Positions 29,966 through 43,060 of a DNA stretch of 64,000 bases are shown here, one piece after another. The notes under the pieces were generated by a model, which searched no databases, was not told the origin of the DNA, and was given only the letters and a program-made list of their open reading frames with translations. This stretch comes from Hordeum vulgare subsp. vulgare (Eukaryota > Streptophyta > Magnoliopsida > Poales > Poaceae), in contig NC_058518.1 of assembly GCF_904849725.1 (NCBI RefSeq), positions 216,454,741 through 216,518,740 on the forward strand. Reading direction: 5' to 3'. Every line of letters starts with the position of its first letter. Positions within the stretch are counted from its first letter, which is position 1. The position numbers were made by a program, and so were the translations under genes.

Positions 29966-31429
29966 CACCGTCGGGACCGCGAGGGGTTATACCCTCCTCT
30001 CGTGGTTCTGTCTCTCTCTCCAGGTTGCATCTTGGCATGAATCTCTTGATTCGTTCTTGTGGTACTTGTTTCCTTTCTAATAGCATCCAAATGATGATGT
30101 CTTATTGCTAGTTGGGATGTCTTTTATATTCGTATGTTGGAAGTTCATATTGTACAATAAGAAAATATTAGGCCATGTGCTATGCTTCCAAGCAAAGTCT
30201 GTATTGATATATTTATGACTTCCTTTTGGATATCTTGTTTGTTCCTTCTTGTAACCATTTCGTGTGTACATCCTTCTTTACGGATATATATCATCATGAT
30301 CGTCTTCTACCTAGAATCTTTTACACATGAGAGAAGTTACATCTCTAATTGATATCCTCTTTTCTTTCACGTCCACCGTTGCATTTCCTTTTTCAGTTTT
30401 TGGTGGCTTCGTGAAAGGATTTGTCTTGAGTGTGTATCTTATATTCTTGCATCTTGATGCACTCTTTGGTGGTGAAGAATATTTTTCCTCATGCTTGTCT
30501 TAATGAGGGTTTTTCCATTTAGATTGGTATCCCTCCTCTTGACAAGGTTATTATTTCCTATCTTCACCATGGGCTGTCACAAGCATTGGTTCTCAATTTG
30601 TTTTTTAGTAAGCTTGTGAGCCCATTTTCTAGTAGTGTGTGGGGGGGAAGGATATGTCTTGCACTTTGTTTCTCATTTCATCAAGACTATGTCGATGAGT
30701 AATGCTCGTCCTTATCTTAGTCTTCTCAAGTCCTTTTCCATGAATCACACACATTATTTTGGTTGAGCCTATCTTAAGTTTCTTCTTTTACATGTTGCTC
30801 AACCATTTGTTTTGTGCAAGTGATATGTTTATTGTCTCATCTATCTTCTTGCACTCGTTGTGTGTTTTTATTAATTTTGGGGAGCAACGATCCTTTTTGT
30901 GCACTTGTATCAAATACAAAAATCTCTTATTAGTGCACAAATCAAGGGAGCTTCTCTAATTTTGATAAAACACTCATTTGCCTTTATCATAATATATTTT
31001 ATTCGGTGGTTCGAAGGACCATGTGATTTTTTGTTCCATATGGTATCTTTTGATTGCTTGCTTCTATTTTGTAAGTCTTTGTGCCATACGATCCTTCTTT
31101 TTGCAATCTTTGGGTCCTCAATATAGTTTATTTTCCTCCAACTACTTATCATTGTATTTGCGTATTTCTTTGCACTCATCTGCTGAGAAGTACACACTTT
31201 TTGGAGGACCACCTACTATATTGGCGTTCTAAACTTTTCGTCCATTTTGGCAATCGATGCCAATGGGGGAGAAGTTTAGAGAGTTTACTTTGGATATGTT
31301 TAGAAAGTTTTTCTTTTATTGCATAAGCATTTACATCTTGCATGCATGCATTATTGCTGTGTATGTGTGTGCTTGGTTATGCTTATTTCCTAATATAAAC
31401 TCTCTTGAAGTGATTGTCATCAATTACCA

Positions 31430-31442
31430 AAATGGGGGAGAT
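31430..31442 (+). other. Polypurine tract of the gag-only Copia
   Basis: AAAATGGGGGAGAT-like purine run directly before the 3' LTR start TGTTAGGGC. Confidence 0.75.
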
Positions 31443-33893
31443 TGTTAGGGCATATCTCTCCATGTGTGGTTTTGGTAATTGATGACAATTCCTATGGACT
31501 AATGGTTGCCTTAAGTTATATTTATAGGATTTGTCCATGGGAACTTCTTGAAGTCCATCTGTCGGGTTTAAGAAGTGTATATGATGACTAAGGTGGTATT
31601 CAAGGTATTATCCAAATAATGGTCATAGAGACACAAGGTTGATCAAGATGGTCAGACAAAGTGTAAATCAAGATGATCAACACACAAAGCGTACACGATG
31701 TACCGAGAGGGATCAAGTGATCCCATGGTATGGTAAGCATTGTCCATTACGTATTTGTGTACTAACCCATGGTCTTCATGAGAGTTCTATGTGGGGTTAG
31801 GTGTGTTTCCATGGGCTTGCGTCAAGAGGAAGATCTCATACAACCCATGGAGGATGACATCAAGTAGTGATCGTCATCAAGATTGTGGTGTCCAAGTTCA
31901 AGTGGATCATCACGAAGATATCATGCTTGAAGCTTGCCATCCATTGTGGTGGCAATGGACTTGTGAAGATATGTTGAAGAGCAGCTCACCCATAGTGTGT
32001 ATGGTGGAGCAATCAACTAGTCTACATCAATCAAACACAATAAATTAAGGTGGTCCATCTCGAGGAAGCCAAGATCATCATCATCTAGCTAAAGAGGGCG
32101 AGGTGCAAGGTATAGGTTTGCCCTTGATAGGTTTTCTGCTTTAGGATAGATTGTTGTGCTGTCAAGGGGGGATTTCAAGTGAGTAGCTTGATTGTATCGT
32201 TTGTTGAGATCTCAAACCATTTACATCCTTGCATCATACTTCTTGGCTCTTGTTTGCTGTTTCTCTTTGTGAGTTTTAGAGCTTATGGTCATGTTCATGA
32301 CAAGCTTGAGTTCATCGAAAACGGAGTCCATATGCATCTTCTATGATGCTTTCGATGTTGGGAGTTTTTACCGGTCTTATTCGAGGAAGGGTTCTCAACA
32401 CTTTCTTATGAGCCTTTTCTCACTTGATTCTTATTCATATTTCTATCAAGATTGTGTTATCCCATGTTGTTAGCTTTCCAACAAACTTGGTTTCGTTGAA
32501 TTCGGAGTCCGTATGCGAAAGTTAAGGCGTTTCTGTGGCGAGCAGTAGTACCTCTTGTGCCGAGCGGTAGTACCGCTCCCACGAGCGATAGTACCACTCC
32601 GTCGGACATTATTTGAGCATCCTTTTTTCCTCGGTATGGCTGGTGAACCTACCGTGCGGTAGTACCACTCCCACTAACGGTAGTACCGCTCCCACAAATG
32701 ATAGTACCGCTCCGTCGGACTTTATTTGCACATCCTTTTTGCCTCGGCATGGCAGGTGAACCTACCGAGCGGTAGTACCGCTCCCATGAGAGGTAGTACC
32801 GCTCTGTGCGGGCTGTGAAGCATAACGGTTGGTTTTTCCCCACCTATAAAAGGGGGTCTTCTTCCCGATTGAACCTTATCTCTCTAGATCATGTTCTTCC
32901 CCCATTGTTCACCTTCTTCGAGCTTGCTAACTCTCAAGCCCTCCAATGATTCTTGCTAGTTCTTGAGGGAAAATAGAGAGGAGATCTAGATCCACATCTC
33001 CACCAATCACTTTCTCCTCTATGTGAGGGTAACCCCTTGGATCCTGATCTTGGAGTTCTTTGTGAGCTCGTTGTTCTTCCTCTCATATTTCTCCATAGCT
33101 TTTGTTGTTGTGGGGGGATTTGAGTGTGAGGGACTTGTCCACTTCGTGTGTTCTTGCCATTTCATTTGGTGCATAGGTTTGAGTTCTCCACGGTGATACG
33201 TGGAAGTGAAGTTTGAGAAGCTTATTAACCTTGGGTACTTGGTACCCTAGAATCTTGGTGGTGCCTCGGAGCTCAATTATTGTGGTGTAAAGCTCCGGGC
33301 AAGCGTCGAGGTCTCTAATTAAGTAGTGGAGATTGCCCCGGGCATTTGTGGTCACCTCGAAGCCATATTCCATTGTGGTGAAGCTTCATGGTGTTGTTGG
33401 GAGCCTCCAATTAAGTTGTGGGGATTGCCCCAACCTTATTAGTACGGGTTCAGTCAACGCCCTCAAGGGTCCCTTAGTGGAATCACGACATCTTGCATTG
33501 TGCGAGGGCGTGAGGAGATTACGGTGGCCTTAGTGGCATCTTGGGGAGCATTGTGCCTCCACACCGCTCCAACGGATATTAGCATCCGCAAGGGTGTGAA
33601 ATTTGGTATACATCGTCATCTCCAAGTGCATCGGTTATCTCTTACCCAAACCCTTTATATATGCACTTTACTGTGTGATAGCCATATTGTTTCTTGTCAT
33701 ATATCTTGCTATCACTTAGTTGTTTAATCTTTCTTAACAGAAGTTGTTGGTGCACATAGGTGAGCCTAGTTGTTTTAGGTTTTGTGCTCGATAAATTAAC
33801 CGTTAGTTTTATTCCGCATTTGTTCAAGCCTAAACCGTAATTATTTTAAAGCGCCTATTCACCCCCCCTCTAGGCGACATCCACGTCCTTTCA
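31443..33893 (+). repeat. 3' LTR of the gag-only Copia
   Basis: 2451 bp; same order of sequence as the 5' LTR. It is longer, partly because the palindrome cluster (32543-32807) has an extra spacer-palindrome unit. It ends CCACGTCCTTTCA before the TSD copy CTCGC. Confidence 0.85.
32543..32807. repeat. Palindrome cluster AGCGGTAGTACCGCT (3' LTR)
   Basis: Seven or eight intact or degenerate palindromes upstream of the LTR TATA, with more mutated copies than the 5' LTR cluster. Confidence 0.8.
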
Positions 33894-35320
33894 CTCGCCA
33901 CATGCTACATCAGAGTCACATCACTACACTACATAAACGTCATGAAGAAGAGTAGGGTCCAACTACGGACGGTATAAACAATAAAAGAACGACGTCCATC
34001 CTTGCTATCCCAGGCTGTTGGCCTGGTAGCCATCCTAGATCAATGAAGAAAAAGAAGAAGAAACTCCAAATGAACAATCATCGCACTCACGTCTTAATCT
34101 CGCTTTACCTGTACCTGCAACTGGCGTTGTAGTAATCTGTGAGCCATAGGGGACTCAGCAATCTCTTTTTCAAAGGTATCAAGACTAGCAAAGCTTAATG
34201 TGTGAGGTATGGTTAAGTGGTGAGGCTGCCGCAAGCGACTAAGCATTTATATGAGGTGGCTAACTTACGAGTACAAGAATAAGAGGGGGATGATCTATGC
34301 ACAATAGACGTGAACTACTGATGATCAAATGAATGATCCTGAACACCTACTTACGTCAGACATAACCCCACCGTGTCCTCAATCGTAGAAGGAGCTCATG
34401 AAAGAGACAATCACGGTTACGCACTCAGTTGGCAAGTTTTTAATTAAGTCGACTTCAAGTTTTCTAGAACCGGATGTTAAACAAACTTTCCACGTTGCCA
34501 CATAACCGCGGGCACGGCTTCTTGAAAGATTTAACCCTGCAGGGGTGCTCCAACTAGTCCATCACAACTATCACACGCTACGACGGAATGACCTCGATTA
34601 GGGAAACCCATGATCTCCTCGGGTTCCTATTGGAAAACCTCAACCTCGTGTTAGCTCAAAGCATCCTCGGAATCCCTCGCACGAGACGCTCGAGAAAGGT
34701 AAAACAAGTCCATCAAGGTCGCCCGGCGTGTCGACAATCCCGATAGGAGCTGCGTATCTCGTTCTCAGGACACGATGGATAAGCACATCATACGGTGGCC
34801 AGATAGACATTACCCAAGTTGCCCCGGGTTGGCCCCGCAAACGGCTCTATTTGGACCAGCACCATTAGCTAGGGCCCTCCCTGTATTATGTTGAATTACT
34901 CCTCGGGTAGCGCTAACTCCCTATGTTTTTCTGTAATAACAGAATTATTTTGTTGGACAAATATAGTACCAATGTTGGGCCTTGCCAAATGAGCTTTATC
35001 CTAAAACGAGAATCAAGGGGGTCACCATAACAACCCCAAGCATGTTAGGAGCGCTCATTTATGGAACAGAACACCGATAGCCGAAACTAAGGTGGCAAAG
35101 GTGGAACAAAACACCAGGCTAGAAAGGCTCAGCCTTCCACCTTTTACTAAGTATATAGGTGCATTAAATTAAATAGCATTTAATATGATGGATATAACAA
35201 GGAACCCATGTTATCACATGGAAGCAACTACACCTGCAACTAGCAACGCTAACACATCGTTAAGCAAGCGGTAACATAGCCAAACAATGGTTTGCTAGGT
35301 TGTGAACAGGTTGAAGGTTT

Positions 35321-35434
35321 TCATGGCAGTGTTGAGAGGCTGACATTTAACAGGTGGTAGGCAGCGAGACATAGCGATAGAAACGAAACAACTAGCATGG
35401 CAATGATAGTAATGGTATCTAGGGAAATGGTCAT
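35321..35434 (-). CDS. Short hydrophobic ORF in the inner Sukkula-like LTR
   Basis: 37 codons: MTISLDTITIIAMLVV then FLSLCLAAYHLLN. It matches 18577-18699 in the outer LTR. Several differences between the copies are synonymous or conservative (V/I, I/L). The frame extends upstream to 35569. Confidence 0.4.
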   Translation of the reverse strand: MTISLDTITIIAMLVVSFLSLCLAAYHLLNVSLSTLP

Positions 35435-37972
35435 CTTGCCTGAGATCCCACTTGGCAGAAGAACGACTCCGTGAAGCAGATGAACAGACATAGTCGAACG
35501 GGTCCTCACATTCCGACACGCTTGCAGAACTCTATCGAGACGAAGCAAACCGGAAACAAGCATCAACACAGATATTCACCACGGCACATGCACGACATAA
35601 TGTTCAACATGTATGATGCATGATCGATCTAATGCAAGGCATGCCATGGCAATTTACTCCAATCATACACTACACATTAAGTGAAGTTCAATATGCAACG
35701 AGTTGCATATTGACGAAACTCCACATACGGATTATTTAGTTCTCCCGATTAGGTACAAGGCAATATTAAATGTTGTTGAACATGGCAAGAGGTGAAGCGT
35801 AATTAATCACCTATCTAGGCATTTTAAATGAGGTCGGAAACGACTTAGAGCATCTCCGAACTGAGCTCATGCGTTAATTTATAATTCTGTCCAGATCTGA
35901 ACTAACACGTTTTAATATTTGTTAAACAGCCAAATAGATAGGTTCACGTGATTCTAGGCGTCGTTCCAATCACTTTACACATAGAGATCATTGCAAACGG
36001 AGCTACGGATCAAAAGATATGATCACCGCAAGATATGATGCCATGAATGCAATATGTATGCAAATGACAGCCACAAACATTTCAATCCAAGAAGGCAGCT
36101 ACATAATATGAAACTACACGAGATTCTAAGCAAGTTTCATGTAGGACACGATCAAAACAGAGCAACAGTTCAACAAATACAAGCTACGCAAGAAATAGTC
36201 ATAATCTGCCAAAAACAACAAGATGGCATTTTCTAGACCCCAAAACAACAAGCTACATAATCCTAAAATGCTCAAACAATACATGAGGCAGTAGTGGTCG
36301 AGATGGACAACAACACCCTACTAAATACAACTAGCATGGAAGCATGGGTCACTAGGAAAAGAACTCACAAAATGGCATCTCGCACACAATTTCCGACTTG
36401 GTGAAAATCACACTTTGATGGTGCAATTTTCGATCTGAAGGCATATTGACAGCAATAAAACTATATGCTATGGGGCACCGAATGGCATGAAAATTTACAG
36501 CATGCTAGACAATCTTAATGACTACAAATAACTCCATTGCATGAACCCCAAAGGAGATGTAGATCACTAGCAAATATCATAGAAAGACAACACAAAATAT
36601 TACAGATTAGAGACTTAGAAATATTTCAGCATCTCCAAATCAACACTATTTCCTAGCATGTTGACAACAAGCAAACAACATCTAAACATGGATCTTTATT
36701 GCAACAAAAATTACCAGCATACATATACAAGGCCATATCTCTAATTCACAACTCATGCATATCACACGCGGAATAAATCCAACAAAATAAACAAGAGGGC
36801 AACATGGCAAAATATCATGCACGCTAACTTACTCAAAAGACAAAACTAAATCATAGTTAAATTCTCTGGATTTTTCTACCCCGAAAACGTATATAATATG
36901 TGGGGTTGCAAAATAAAACTAACACCACACATATATGCGAGAATATGTCCTAAACACGACATAACAAACTATTGACAGCTCCTACATGAAAAAATGCAAG
37001 CAACTACTCTAAAGTACATGGCAAAGGTTCACGAACATCGTGAACATTTTATCTATGGAATTTGAACAATCCAGACACGCACAAAAATAACTACGGGATA
37101 TTAACCTATTAGGACAGCATGCAATTCTAGTCAAATGGCAGGCCAAACCACTTCAAATATGGATGCAAGTTGTAAATTATTGTTCTACGCAAAAAAACTA
37201 CACAAGTTACATATATCATTCGCCGCAATCCTTCACACGAGTAAAAAGATACGGGCGATTAAAATCTAGACTTAACCTGAAAAAGAATAAAATCGTAAAT
37301 CTTAAAAAAAATGCTAACAGGTCGAATGTGGAACAGAGCCTAAACAGGGAAGAGCGCAATTTAACTAAATGAAGCTATGGGCACTGGATAGGGCGGCGGG
37401 GTCGGCTCACCTTACGGACCATGGCCCAGGTCGGTGGGGACTGGACATGGGCCGAGGTGGAGGCGAAGAGGCCGATCGAAGATGGGCCGGTGGCTAGGCC
37501 ACGAGGCGAGGCGGCCCACGCAGCTGCACTGACAGGACGAGCGCATGCGTCGTGCACCTCCCGATCCCGCCTGGATCAAGGAGGGCATGGGGGGCGGTGG
37601 CGGCCGACGGGCCTCGGAGGCGGCCAAGCTCCGGCGGATAGTGGGGCGGAGCTGGGCACGGCGGAGCCTGGCGGTGCGGGGGAAGCCTAGAGGGGGGCGG
37701 CAATGGCCCTCGGACCAGCGGCGGCTGCACGACGATGACGGCGAAGCTGCGGGCGGTCAGGGCGGAGGCCGGCGGCGCGGGATGCGGCACGAGGCGCGGG
37801 GCACTCGGGAGCAGGGCGAGCGGCGACGGCGCAACTTTGGGCCTGGGCGGGCCGGTTGCGGGCTCGTGGGCCCGACGGCGCGAAGAGGAGGTGGGAGGTT
37901 GGTTGTGGCGGTTGAGTGGCACGGATCACAAGGTAGGGTTAGGGTGAGGCACAAAATTGGCATGGGAGGGCC

Positions 37973-37980
37973 TATTTATA
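37973..37980 (-). promoter_or_regulatory. TATA box of the inner Sukkula-like LTR
   Basis: TATAAATA on the minus strand, just before the GC-rich exon-like block and about 565 bp upstream of the donor-like AAG/GTGAGC. Confidence 0.5.
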
Positions 37981-38549
37981 GATATAACAAGCTAGGGATA
38001 GGAGAATTTCTCCCCGGTTTCAACCGCGCGATCTAAATCGGACGGTCTCGAACACGGGGGCGGGCTAAGTGGTTGTGTGGAGTGGCTAGCCGGAGGCGAG
38101 AGAGAAAACAGGAACCCGAGAACGTATTTTTAAACACCGAAAAACGTCCAGCGATAAACCGAATACGGTGCCGCTATGGTCGACCGTTCGGGTACCAGAC
38201 GGACTTCGATTGTGACCGAAAATTGGCGGGGGCCTACCTATGTTTAAATAAGACCGCACGCCAAGTTTCAACTCAATTCGAGAATATTTTATACACACCT
38301 TTAAAAACAAAGTTTTGATGATGTCGCTGGCACGTGCGAGTGTGGTCGGGCTCAAAACGGGCAACGACAAACGTGGAGAGAACCGACGACTAATAACGGA
38401 TGCATGTTTTGAAAACTGGCGGCAATGGAGTGCCCATGCAATGCGAATGATGTGAATGATGCGATGATGAATGCGACAGACAAAATAATAATATGGCGGC
38501 AACGGAACAAAAGGGGAATCTTCTGGGGCGTCGGTCTCGGGCTGTCACA

Positions 38550-39603
38550 AGGGACCCCATTGATTTTTGTTTTGGAATAAAATCTTCTACTAAGGACCAA
38601 CATTGGTACCATAATTTCCCAACATAATAATAGTGAACATCGTTATTAATACATAGGGCGTCATGAACCCGAGGAGTAATTCAACATAATACACAGGGGG
38701 TAGTGTTGATGGTGTTGGTCCCAAACAAGTTGCGTGCGGGGCAACCGCGAGGGAGCTCGACGATTGGTTTTACTTGTCGCTAGTACCATCCGATTGTGCC
38801 CTTAGAACGAGATACGCGGCTCGTATCGGGAACGTCAGCACGTCGGGTGGCCTTGCTGGATTTGTTTTACACTTCTCGAGTGTTTTGTGCAAGGGATTCC
38901 GAGGATACTTTGGGCTTTCTCGAGGTTGAGGTTTTCCACCAGGAATCCATGGAGATGACGGGTTTTCCATGGTCGAGGTTTCCGACGCAGCTTGTTATAG
39001 TTTGTGATGGACTGGTTGGAGAACCCCCATAGGGTTAAATATTTCTGAGAGCCGTGCCCGCGGATATGTGGCAACTTGGAAACTTTGTTTAACCCCTGGT
39101 CCTAGCAAACTTCAAGTAAACTTTATTAAAATATGCCAACTGTGCGTGTAACCGCGACTTTATCTTCTCATGAGCTCTGTATCTGAGAGAGGACATGGTG
39201 GGGTTATGTCTACCGTAAGTAGGTGTTGAGGATCACTTCGAGATCAATATAGTTCATGTCCATTATGCGTAGACCATCTCCTCTTATTCTTGTACTCGTA
39301 AGTTGGCAACTCAAATAAATGCTTAGTTCTTTGTTGCAGCCTCACCACTTAACCATACCTCACCCATTAAACTTTACTAGTCTTGATACTTTCAGAAATG
39401 AGATTGCTGAGTCCATGTGGCTCACTGATTACTACAACAATTGCAGGTATATGTAAAGTCATAATTTGACGTGATCGTGATGATTGTTCCATTTGGAATT
39501 TCTTCTTGTTCTTCTTCGATATAGGATAGGTTCCAGGCCGGCATCCTGGGATAGCAAGGATGAACGTCGTTCTTTTATCGTTTTATTCCATCCGTAGTCA
39601 GAC
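38550..39603 (+). mobile_element. Sukkula-like giant LTR (outer), right part
   Basis: Continues the LTR broken at 18986; the joined order matches 45890-46930 of the third copy. No ORF of note. It is cut at 39603 by a CACTA element (3 bp flank GAC), so its last 150-200 bp lie outside the window. Confidence 0.7.
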
Positions 39604-40067
39604 CACTACTAGGAAAAATGCTTGTAGTAGCTTTGGTTTTCTGACTACTAGTAGCGCGGGTTCCCGCACCACTGCTAGGGCGCTACAACTATTTTTTAGC
39701 AGTAGCACATGTTTGATCCGACGCTACTCATAAATACACATACCAGTAGCGCTGGTACCCCGCACTACTACTATTTCGAACATGTGCTACAACTAACAAA
39801 ATAGTAGTAATGCGTCTATAATACCCCACGCTATTAGTAGCTAATTAGAATTTTAAAAAATATAAAAAATCTACCTATTCTAGTTTAGACACACATTTCA
39901 TAGTACTCACATACATGCATTTCATAATACGCACATGTTATGCATACAGTCAATCAGACACACAGGTCATCAATGTGTTCCTGATGTCGTCGACATCGTC
40001 GCTGCAACACCGTGATGATGGTATCAATGTTGTCACTGTCGCTGCCCCATGACGATGTCGTCGTCGT
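39604..40067. mobile_element. CACTA transposon terminus
   Basis: It starts with the terminal motif CACTACTAGGAAAAATGC, known from Triticeae CACTA (En/Spm) elements. About 350 bp of subterminal sequence follows, rich in short TAGTAGC, GCGCTAC and GTAGCGC motifs in both orientations. The rest is displaced by the Copia inserted at 40068; the other terminus is not in the window. No transposase is present here. Confidence 0.75.
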
Positions 40068-41846
40068 CGTTGGGGAACATCACATGGGAAACAAAAAAAT
40101 CCTACGCACACCAAGATCAATCTATGGAGACTAACATGTATGAGAGGGGGAGTGCATCTACATACCCTTGTATATCACTAAGCGGAAACGTATATAATGC
40201 AATTGATGTAGTTGAATGTCTTCGCGATCCAAGTCGCAATCCGTCCCGCGATCCCATCATGATGTGCCCCGATCTTGTGTCGAATGGACGACACCTCCAC
40301 GTTCAGCACACGTACAGCTCAATGATGTTCTCCACCTCCTTGATCCAGCAAGCAAGGACGGAGAGTTAGATGAGTTGTCCAGTAGCGCGATGGCGTGATG
40401 GTGGTGGTGGTGTAGCTGTCTCGGCAGGGCCACGCCTAGCGCTACCGAAGACGCGAACGGAGGAGAAAACGATTTAGGGAGAGAGAGGGGCACCAAGGGC
40501 TTCGTGTGTCCTCCTGGAGCGTCCCCTCCCATCTATATATAGGTGGAGGGGCATGGGGAATAGCCCCTCCTAGCCCAAGGGCGCACCCAAGGGGGGAGGA
40601 GGTGGAATCCTAGTCCCCTTCCTTCTCTTCCATACAAAGGTGGACTTTCCACCTTTCCCAACTGCATGGGCCTTCATAGACTTGTGCGCTTGGACCAATA
40701 AGGCCACGATGTCTCCCCTCAGCCCATGCAAACCCTTAGGACGTGGTAGAACCGTTGGTGGACTGCCAGACTCCTCCGGAAGTTTCTGGAACCTTCTAGA
40801 AGCTTCTCGGTACAATACCGCAAAAACCCGAAACTTTTCTGGTAGCCAAAATATGGCTTCCCATATATAAATGTTTACCTCCGGATCATTCCGGAGCTCC
40901 TCGTGACGTCCAGGATCTCATCTGGGACTCTGAACAACTTTCGGTCACCATCACACATAACTCATTAATACCAAATCATCGCCGAACCTTAAGTGTGCGT
41001 ACCAAGCGGGTTCGAGAACTATATAGACATGACCGAGACACTCTCCGGCCAATAACCAATAGTGGGACATGGATGCCCATATTGGCCCCTACATATTCTA
41101 CGAAGATCTTTATCGGTCGAACCATGATGTCAAGGATTCAATCCATCCCGGATATTATTCCCTTTGTCCATCGGTATGTTACTTGCCCGATATTTGATCG
41201 TCGGTATCTCTATACCTAGTTTAATATAGTTACCAGCAAGTTTCTTTACTTGTTGTGTAATACAATATCCCATGACTAAGTCCTTAGTCACATTTATTGC
41301 AAGCTCAATATGAGGTTGTATTACCGAGTGGGCCCAAAGATACCACTCTATCATACGAAGTGATAAATCCCAAACTCGATTCACGCCAACCCAACAGACA
41401 CCTTCGGAGATACCTGTAGAGAACTTTTATAGTCACTCAGTTATGTTGTGATGTTTGATACACACAAGGCATTCCTTCGGTTCACGGGAGTTGCATGATC
41501 TCATGGTCATAGAAACACATACTTGACATGCAGAAAACAATAGCAATAAACTGACACGATCATATGCTACGTTCATAGTTTGTGTCTTTTCCATCACATC
41601 ATTCTCCTAATGATGTGATCCCGTTATCAAATGACAACTCATGTCTATGGTCAGGAAACCTTGACCATGTTTGATCAACGAGTTAGTCCTTCGAGTCTCA
41701 CTAGGGACAGTATGTTGTCTATGTATCCACACATGTATTTGAGTTCCCAATCGATACAAGTCTAGCATGGATAATAAACGATTATCATGAACAAGGAAAT
41801 ATAATTATAAATAATTTATTATTGCCACTAGGGCATATTTCCAACA
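40068..41846 (-). repeat. 3' LTR of the Angela/WIS-like Copia
   Basis: 1779 bp, the usual length for this group. On the minus strand it starts TGTTGGAAATATGCCCTAGT and ends GATGTTCCCCAACG (terminal A changed to G). TATA on minus near 40533-40542. Confidence 0.9.
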
Positions 41847-41860
41847 GTCTCCCACTTGCA
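41847..41860 (-). other. Polypurine tract of the Angela/WIS-like Copia
   Basis: On the minus strand GCAAGTGGGAGAC precedes the LTR start TGTTGG, as in BARE-1-type elements. Confidence 0.85.
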
Positions 41861-43052
41861 CTATAGTCAATAATCTAGTTCACATCACTATGTGATTCAC
41901 ACCCAATGAGTTCTGGGGTTTAATCGTGTTTTGCTTGTGAGAGTGGTTTTAGTCAATGGGTCTGAACCTTTTAGATCCATGTGTGCTTTACAAATCTCTA
42001 TGTCATATTGTAGATGTTACTACCATGCTCCGTTTGCAACTATTCCAAATGACTGCTCCACTATACGAATCCAGTTTGATACTCAAAGTCATCCGGATTG
42101 GTGTTATAGCTTGCATTGACGTAACCCTTTACGAGGAACTCTTTTATCACCTCCATAATCGAGAAACATTTCGTTATTCCTCAAGTTACCAAGGGTTATT
42201 ATGAACGTTGTCTAGTGATCCATTCCTGGATCACTCTTGTACCTCTTGACAGACTCGTGGAAAAGCACACATGTAACAACCCCAGTGCACCCATTACATT
42301 TATGTAACCTCTCCATGTATGGCACCTTCCAACTTGGTATGTTGTGTTTGGAATAATATAGGTTTTGCTTCCATCCTTTGTTGCATCATGGCATCATTAG
42401 CATCATCTCATTTGTGTTGCATAATGTTTGTTCATGTGCCTAGTGAGTGGTTGTGGTGAGGTGTGTGCAATTGTTGAGTACGCATTAGCATGTGGGTTAC
42501 CAAACTTGCCAAACCTTGGTTTCTTCAACTAGGGAAAACCCTCTTCTTCTTTTATTTTGGTGCTGTGTTAAAAGTTACTGGTTTTGCCCAAATAAAAATG
42601 TTGCATCTTCCGCAAATATTTTGGTTGGATTTGGGGTGAAGTTAATTCTGATGTGAATTGTTTTTGTGCCTTCAAAACCTTGTAGAACAGTTTGAATTAA
42701 ATGTTTTGGGTGATATTTTTGTTTCTATAGAAAATTTCAAGTCATTTTTTCTAAAATAGTGCATAATATTGTGAGGCCACGGTATTTTTATTTTTGCAAA
42801 ACCCCCTTGTATTTTCTGTGTGTGCATTTTTAGATGTTCGTGAGGTTTTAAATAAAACACGGGGTGTTTATTTATTTAAGAGAGAGAGGCATACCTGGGT
42901 CTTTCTCCCTCTCCTGGCGCAGCCCAGCAGCAGAACCGCAACCACCACCCAACCCAAAGCACAATCGCGTCGTCCTCCTTTGTACGGCGTGCATCGGCAC
43001 CAGCCACATCAACGACCTCGGTGATTTGACGGACGGAGGTAGCCCTAGAGGC

Positions 43053-43060
43053 CTATAAAA
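43053..43060 (+). promoter_or_regulatory. TATA box of the complete Sukkula-like solo LTR
   Basis: CTATAAAA in GAGGCCTATAAAACACG, immediately before a GC-rich transcript-like block. Confidence 0.6.

Larger units (their letters stand above)
28004..31442 (+). other. AT-rich non-coding interior of the gag-only Copia
   Basis: 3.4 kb without a long or recognisable ORF. PPT-like G-runs recur (28373, 28576, 28979, 31263, 31434). Two imperfect direct repeats sit at 28373-28490 and 28576-28697. A cluster of GCGGTACTACCG palindromes is at 29748-29965. Confidence 0.7.
19133..33893 (+). mobile_element. Gag-only Copia element, complete, with nested Gypsy
   Basis: A complete element with a 5 bp target duplication CTCGC (19128-19132 and 33894-33898), LTRs 19133-21534 and 31443-33893, PBS TGGTATCAGAGC and a PPT. 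Without the nested Gypsy it is about 10.8 kb. The internal region encodes only a Copia-type gag; no protease, integrase or RT motif is seen. 28004-31442 is AT-rich and non-coding. It is therefore non-autonomous. It is inserted in the inner Sukkula-like LTR. Confidence 0.85.
33894..38549 (-). mobile_element. Inner Sukkula-like solo LTR, main part
   Basis: Minus-strand LTR beginning TGTGACAGCCCGAGACCGAC at 38549. With the piece at 18987-19132 it totals about 4.8 kb, with ends TGTGAC and GTTACA and a 5 bp TSD (GGGGA/AGGGA) in the outer LTR. No internal region or second LTR is present, so it is a solo LTR from unequal recombination. GC-rich block 37411-37960, donor-like site 37413-37405, AT-rich block, then a short hydrophobic ORF. 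Confidence 0.75.
40068..42271 (-). mobile_element. Angela/WIS/BARE-like Copia, 3' end
   Basis: Minus-strand element: 3' LTR 40068-41846, PPT, then the last 410 bp of the internal region (late pol and 3' UTR). It continues at 47145-49128 after a nested solo LTR. The junction sequence (AAAGCACAC / ACACATC) reads through exactly when the insertion and one TSD copy are removed. Confidence 0.85.

Noticed and set aside
37494..38036. Long overlapping ORFs on both strands
   Set aside because: Same GC-rich LTR block in the inner copy. Overlapping open frames on both strands are a GC effect.
16081..38549. The two Sukkula-like ends as terminal inverted repeats of one giant DNA transposon
   Set aside because: Each has its own LTR ends and target duplication, and the outer LTR resumes after the inner one. 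Two LTR insertions in opposite orientation explain it better.
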